Of a stretch of DNA of 42,562 nucleotides, positions 38,034 through 42,562 are shown in pieces; within the stretch, counting starts at the first letter, position 1, and every line of letters starts with the position of its first letter. The notes under the pieces were generated by a model. That model was not told where the DNA came from. It did not search any database and saw only the letters and a program-made list of their open reading frames with translations. The translations under genes were made by a program, and so were the position numbers. The stretch is from contig CAJULM010000021.1 of NCBI GenBank assembly GCA_910587285.1, forward strand, positions 1-42,562, read 5' to 3'. This DNA comes from an uncultured Oscillospiraceae bacterium (GTDB taxonomy: Bacteria > Bacillota > Clostridia > Oscillospirales > Oscillospiraceae).

Positions 38034-41000
38034 ATGGATGTTTTTGAATTGCAGGGTGCGCGTGCTTATCTTATCGAGCAATTTCGAAAAGAACTTCTTG
38101 GTCCGGGATCGGAGATTTCATATCCAGATGCGGAACATGAAATCATTACCGACTTGCCTGAAGTTCGGTATAGTGTTGGCATTTTGTATCCACAGCGAAA
38201 TCCGATTGGGTTAGATAATGATGTGTCGGATAATTTCTCTGCGCAGGAAGAAAATTTGGATTTGATAGAGACACATACCGATCAGACAAATCAATTGTGG
38301 ACAAATGATGACTCCGTTTCGGAGGTTATTCATGGCGAAAATGCAGTGGATGAGCATGAAACTTCGTCACTGAATGACGAAATAGGTTTATCTACGCAAA
38401 ATCTGCCATCCTCAATGGGGTTGACTTTTTTCCTTCGTCATGATCCATCTGAACTGGAAGTTTCATTGTCTTTCGGTACTTATAAAAAGACACGGGTAAG
38501 GGATTGTTGCCTACCGTTTACTCCTACCTATGAAAATTATTCCATTCCTCCGTTATTTGAACCGTATATTGAATTTGATAAAGAATGCTCTGTGTTGCGC
38601 CTAAAGACCCAGTTAACGCGTAGCGATGTATATAGAATAAAGAACACCGATCAAGTGGAGGATCTTCGCTTAATTGATGCCGCATTTCGGTTGTGCAATC
38701 AGCTTGGGCGAAGCGGCTTTATTCGAATGCCGCATTCTCTGCCGATAAAACTTGCTTTTTCTGGAAATGTAGCTGGCTGTATGGATATTGATGGAACCAA
38801 ACTAAAGCTAACCGCTATTAAAAAAAGGACAGAAGGAGGATTTTTCTCTGTAACGATACTGCTGGTTAATGGGGCAACAGGAAAATATAATGGTCTCAAT
38901 TCAATTTTTCAGCCCGAGATAGCAATAGATAGCGCATGTTTGGGAAACGAGTTTGTAGAATATACGCAGAGTGCCTTTGGCTCGTCAAACGATCAAGAAG
39001 CCGCTGCACTGGCCCTTTTGTATCGCAATAAACACACGTATGCTACCGGGCATGGTGTATCTGTATCCTGGGAGATCATAGACGGCCACGGTATCATTAA
39101 GAGCGACTATATGCCGGTGCATACGGTTGCTCAAACGGATTTTGACAATCACGATGCCCGAGTGCCAAATAAAGCCTTCCAAATGAAGTATTTATCCGAT
39201 TTGGATACTACAGAAAAGGCCGACAAGCTTGCGGCCTTAAATGAAATAGTTGAGTCATATGGGCGATGGATAACCAACCCTGATAATCCTGATGCTCCAG
39301 GGATAGAGCAGATTGCAACGACTTTACCTAACTGTCATAGCGGAGCATCTGCTCACCATATTGCACAATGCAAAGAGGCATACCAGCGGATGAAGGACGG
39401 TATCCAAACGCTTTTCGAAAACGATAAGGCTTATGCAGCATTTCTCCTCTCAAACAGGGCAATGCTGATGCAACGCATTCACATGGGCATACAATCACAG
39501 GAATGCCTTCCCGATAATTTTGAACTACAAGCGTATATGGCCAATCTTGACTACTATCATGCAGAAACATACTATCCTAGGAGTATGGAACCAGCATGGC
39601 GGCCTTTTCAGCTTGCATTTTTGCTCATGAGTGTAAACTCTATTGTGAATCCAGAGCTACCTGAGCGCGATCTTGTGGACTTAATTTGGTTTCCCACGGG
39701 CGGCGGTAAAACCGAAGCTTATTTAGGGCTTAGTGCTTTTACTATTTTTTACCGTCGAATGGCGTATCCGACTAAATCAGGCGGAACGACCGTCATCATG
39801 CGCTATACCTTGAGGCTACTTGCGTCACAGCAGTTTGTGCGCGCAGGAACGCTCATTTGCGCCTGTGAGGCCATTCGAAAAGATAGCGCGGGGAAGAAAA
39901 AATATCCTTCATATGATTTGGGCACAGAGCCAATTTCCATAGGACTTTGGATTGGTGGAACACACACGCCTAATAGAAACATGGGGAGTCAAGGATGCGC
40001 ACAGGAGCACTTGGAAGAACTCAATAAAGCAAGTGCGAGGAGCCTTAGAGATGCAAAAGATAGACACAATAAGTTTCAAATTTTGAAGTGCCCTTGGTGC
40101 GGGACTAAATTGGTTAAGGAAGTTGACCCAACAGGGAAAAAGCTCGTGGGGCAATGGGGATATGCAATGAAAGATGGTAAGCATTTCTTTATGCACTGTC
40201 CCCAAGAAAGATGCCTGTTTGAGTCAAAATTGCCCATTCAAGTAGTGGACGAAGAGCTATATGAACACCCCCCAACGCTGTTGTTTGGGACGGTTGATAA
40301 GTTTGCCATGATGGCCTGGAATGGAGCGGTAGCATCTTTTTTTGGCAGCTATAGTGAAAACCGGACTCCGGAGCTAATTATCCAGGATGAGCTTCATTTG
40401 ATTTCCGGTCCTCTTGGCACCATGGTAGGACTTTATGAGGCGGCTATTGACAGACTGTGCTCTAAAAAAGGCGTTCGTCCCAAAATAGTGGCATCAACCG
40501 CGACAATTCGTCGTGCAAAGGATCAATGTGCGTCGCTATACAACCGTGAAGTCAGGCAATTCCCGCCCCCCGGATTAGATGCCGAAGATTCATATTTCTC
40601 CCGCGAGGCGCCATTAGATAAAAAACCTGGAAGAATATATGTGGGTGTCATGCCAGCCGGAAAAACGAAGGCCATGATGGAAGTGCGGCTTATTTCAACT
40701 ATCCTGCAACGTGTGCATATGATGCCTTTTAGCGATGAAGTCAAAGACAAGTTTTGGACCCTTACGGCATATTTTAACAGCCTTCGAGACTTGGGAAAAT
40801 GTTCTACATTGGTTGATGATGACGTTAAAGATAATATACGAAGAATGGCGTATCGGTTTGGCCGGAGGAGCGGCGCTCGTCCAACAGGTGCAGCTAGCGA
40901 ATTAACCAGTCGTGTCTCCACAACACAGCTGAATGACACATTGGATCGACTTGAACATCTAACATATTCCAAAGAGAACCAAGAAAAGCGAAAATATGCT

Positions 41001-41699
41001 ATTGGTGTGCTCCTTGCCACAAATATGATTTCGGTCGGTGTAGATGTTGACCGACTTAATATCATGCTTTTAGTCGGTCAGCCAAAGCTCACGAGTGAGT
41101 ATATCCAAGCTTCAAGCCGCGTTGGACGGACTTATCCTGGAATGGCCATTGTTCTTTATGACGGTTCTAAAAGCCGTGACAGATCTCACTATGAACAATT
41201 TGACGCATACCATAACTCTTTTTACAAATATGTAGAACCGACAGGCTTAACGCCATTCTCTAAACCTGCGCGAGATCGGGCTATGCATGCAGTAGCGATT
41301 TCTTTGATGAGATTAGCCTATGGCTTCACCACAGATGAAAGTGCTGCAATGTTTGACAAGGATGCTCCAGCAGTTAAGGAAATCCAAGATTATATTCTCC
41401 AGCGTGCAAGGGAAATCAATGATCGCATGGACTTTTCTCTTTCTGACGAAACACCTGCAATCGAGCAGGAACTAACTAATTTCTGGGAGAAATGGGTCGA
41501 AGATCTTGTTATAGCGGGTGAAGAAAACTTTCGGTTTGGATATCGATATATTATGACACCTCCCACGGGAGATGCACGACGACTCATCAAATCTTTTGGC
41601 AGCGGACACGATCAAGCAATTGACACTCCCACCTCTATGCGCAACGTCGATCAAAGCATTGCATCAAATATTATTTTATGGGGTGATGATGTTGGATGA
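38034..41699 (+). CDS. drmA: DISARM helicase DrmA
   Basis: A 1221-residue superfamily 2 helicase from ATG 38034. An N-terminal accessory region of about 500 residues precedes Walker A FPTGGGKTEAYLGL near residue 553. Then come a zinc-binding insert (CPWCGTKL near 685 and HCPQERC near 721), motif II in IQDELHLISGPLGT near 784, VASTATIRRA, and the C-terminal motifs TNMISVGVDVDRLN and YIQASSRVGRTYPG. The DELHL box with following SGPLGT is diagnostic for DrmA. With DrmB it forms a DNA-binding complex that detects phage DNA ends and loads the system. Intact and of normal length. Confidence 0.93.
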   Translation: MDVFELQGARAYLIEQFRKELLGPGSEISYPDAEHEIITDLPEVRYSVGILYPQRNPIGLDNDVSDNFSAQEENLDLIETHTDQTNQLWTNDDSVSEVIHGENAVDEHETSSLNDEIGLSTQNLPSSMGLTFFLRHDPSELEVSLSFGTYKKTRVRDCCLPFTPTYENYSIPPLFEPYIEFDKECSVLRLKTQLTRSDVYRIKNTDQVEDLRLIDAAFRLCNQLGRSGFIRMPHSLPIKLAFSGNVAGCMDIDGTKLKLTAIKKRTEGGFFSVTILLVNGATGKYNGLNSIFQPEIAIDSACLGNEFVEYTQSAFGSSNDQEAAALALLYRNKHTYATGHGVSVSWEIIDGHGIIKSDYMPVHTVAQTDFDNHDARVPNKAFQMKYLSDLDTTEKADKLAALNEIVESYGRWITNPDNPDAPGIEQIATTLPNCHSGASAHHIAQCKEAYQRMKDGIQTLFENDKAYAAFLLSNRAMLMQRIHMGIQSQECLPDNFELQAYMANLDYYHAETYYPRSMEPAWRPFQLAFLLMSVNSIVNPELPERDLVDLIWFPTGGGKTEAYLGLSAFTIFYRRMAYPTKSGGTTVIMRYTLRLLASQQFVRAGTLICACEAIRKDSAGKKKYPSYDLGTEPISIGLWIGGTHTPNRNMGSQGCAQEHLEELNKASARSLRDAKDRHNKFQILKCPWCGTKLVKEVDPTGKKLVGQWGYAMKDGKHFFMHCPQERCLFESKLPIQVVDEELYEHPPTLLFGTVDKFAMMAWNGAVASFFGSYSENRTPELIIQDELHLISGPLGTMVGLYEAAIDRLCSKKGVRPKIVASTATIRRAKDQCASLYNREVRQFPPPGLDAEDSYFSREAPLDKKPGRIYVGVMPAGKTKAMMEVRLISTILQRVHMMPFSDEVKDKFWTLTAYFNSLRDLGKCSTLVDDDVKDNIRRMAYRFGRRSGARPTGAASELTSRVSTTQLNDTLDRLEHLTYSKENQEKRKYAIGVLLATNMISVGVDVDRLNIMLLVGQPKLTSEYIQASSRVGRTYPGMAIVLYDGSKSRDRSHYEQFDAYHNSFYKYVEPTGLTPFSKPARDRAMHAVAISLMRLAYGFTTDESAAMFDKDAPAVKEIQDYILQRAREINDRMDFSLSDETPAIEQELTNFWEKWVEDLVIAGEENFRFGYRYIMTPPTGDARRLIKSFGSGHDQAIDTPTSMRNVDQSIASNIILWGDDVG

Positions 41700-42526
41700 G
41701 CCTAAAACTCGGATCCCATTGAATCGAGTCACTCACACTATCCGAGCTGCCCAAGCTGTCTTGCAGTATGGCGTAGGAGCAATGATTGATTTTCCAGACC
41801 AAACCCTTATGACGGCCGCTCCCGAATACTGGGACAATAAGGTTGTTTTTATCCATGATGAACGCCTGGAAAAAGCTTTGCAAGTCACAAAATTTGGGAT
41901 GCCTGGAGGAAAAAATGAATTTCCGGAGGGAATCTCTTATGTGCGCTTTCCACAGTGGTATTTTTGCCCCAAGTGTCGGCGTTTCCAGCCAATAAAACAA
42001 TGGGTCAAAGAGTATCGAAGAAAGGCGACTGCACGGGCTCTCTCATACGATGGATACATGAAACACCCGAAATGTATGCAGTGTTCTCAGGATCTTGTTG
42101 TTACCCGTATTGTGGTTGCGTGTAATCATGGCCATATTGATGATTTTCCTTGGGTCGAATGGGTTCACGAAAAGAACAAGGGAGGCCGCAAAGATATTTG
42201 CAAGGATCCAAAACTGAAATTTCAAACAGGGACTGTGTCCTCCGCTGGCTTGGAGGGCCTCGAGGTCATCTGTGATACCTGCAGGGCACACGCCTCCCTT
42301 TTTGGTGCATTTGACAAGGAAGAAGGCCGCACCGCCATGGAACGATTGGGATCGTCTGGGTATAGGTGTACCGGGCACCATCCTTGGAAAGGTGAACACG
42401 AAGCCTGCACGGAATTTCCTAGGGCAATACAGCGCGGTGCTTCGTCAGCATATTTCCCCAAAATTGTTAGTTCCTTGGTCATCCCCCCCTACTCTGATCG
42501 AATCAATACAAAAATTGAACAATCTA
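41686..42526 (+). CDS. drmB: DISARM protein DrmB (DUF1998), cut by contig end
   Basis: About 280 residues are real sequence from ATG 41686 (ATG 41689 is equally possible; both overlap drmA). The start RAAQAVLQYGVGAMIDFPD and FPEGISYVRFPQWYFCPKC are typical of DrmB, a DUF1998-domain partner of DrmA of about 600 residues. Zinc-type pairs are seen in YFCPKCRR, HPKCMQCSQ and ICDTCRAH. The frame's apparent end at 42549 lies in Illumina adapter sequence, so the terminal IGRAHV is artificial. The gene is truncated by the assembly and nothing shows that it is broken in the cell. Confidence 0.9.
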
Positions 42527-42562
42527 AGATCGGAAGAGCACACGTCTGAACTCCAGTCACTC
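42527..42562 (+). other. Illumina adapter sequence at the contig end
   Basis: Bases 42527-42560 equal the TruSeq read-1 adapter, starting AGATCGGAAGAGC and ending CTCCAGTCAC, followed by two bases that may be the index start. This is read-through left by incomplete trimming and is not part of the genome. Confidence 0.98.

Larger units (their letters stand above)
35334..42526 (+). mobile_element. DISARM defence island (left part)
   Basis: A co-directional drmE-drmA-drmB unit with gaps of only a few bases, visibly more A+T-rich than the liv, cas and MBOAT regions. It has its own promoter. These signs suggest horizontal acquisition. The remaining expected genes (drmC, a PLD nuclease, and the methylase drmMII) would lie beyond the contig end. 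No integrase or repeat marks its left border, so this is a defence island, not a proven mobile element. Confidence 0.6.

Noticed and set aside
1..42562. Search by eye for retrons, DGRs, BREX, CBASS, Thoeris or toxin-antitoxin genes
   Set aside because: No reverse transcriptase, cyclase, BREX kinase/phosphatase or TIR protein was seen. The small HTH proteins at 380-866 are better explained as phage-type regulators than as antitoxins because no toxin is adjacent.

Overview
The window looks like a contig from an anaerobic Gram-positive gut bacterium of the Clostridia, probably an Oscillospiraceae relative such as Flavonifractor, Lawsonibacter or Pseudoflavonifractor. This is inferred from strong AGGAGG-type ribosome sites, frequent GTG starts, a G+C-rich core, DUF4358 lipoproteins and clostridial large serine recombinases. 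No rRNA or complete tRNA is present. The last 36 bases are Illumina adapter read-through, so the biological sequence ends at about 42526.

Layout. (1) 1-3938: right end of an integrated prophage or integrative element. It carries a CI-like repressor with an operator array, an ImmA-type protease, small HTH proteins and a tyrosine integrase, and ends in the 3' half of a tRNA-Val(GAC) gene that acts as attachment site. (2) 4028-10902: a type I-C CRISPR-Cas island bounded by two imperfect direct repeats. The interference genes cas3-cas5-cas8c-cas7 look complete, cas4 is cut short, cas1 and cas2 are absent, and six mutually different repeats follow an apparent leader. (3) 10927-18444: an MBL-fold pseudogene, an ABC-F ATPase, uridine kinase, three DUF4358 lipoproteins and an MBOAT/DHHW pair suggestive of extracytoplasmic O-acylation. 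(4) 18634-23469: a complete branched-chain amino-acid ABC transporter, livKHMGF, on the minus strand, then an SDR oxidoreductase. (5) 24271-28978: a second small mobile element with a large serine recombinase, XRE regulator, Xis-like protein and two accessory genes. (6) 29314-34785: a minus-strand cluster with a cytidylate-kinase-like protein, MATE exporter, MarR regulator, ABC-2 exporter and CarD-like regulator. (7) 35334-42526: a visibly more A+T-rich island with drmE-drmA-drmB of a class 2 DISARM anti-phage system, cut off inside drmB by the contig end.

How the genes fit together. Two defence systems (adaptation-less I-C CRISPR and DISARM) and two integrases lie within 42 kb, interleaved with ordinary metabolic and transport genes, so this is an accessory hotspot. 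I found no defence system that is clearly undescribed. The most unusual features are the effector-only CRISPR island with a decayed array between direct repeats that share a rewritten hairpin, the recombinase reading frame that runs through its own terminator into a host SDR gene, and several strong unexplained inverted repeats.
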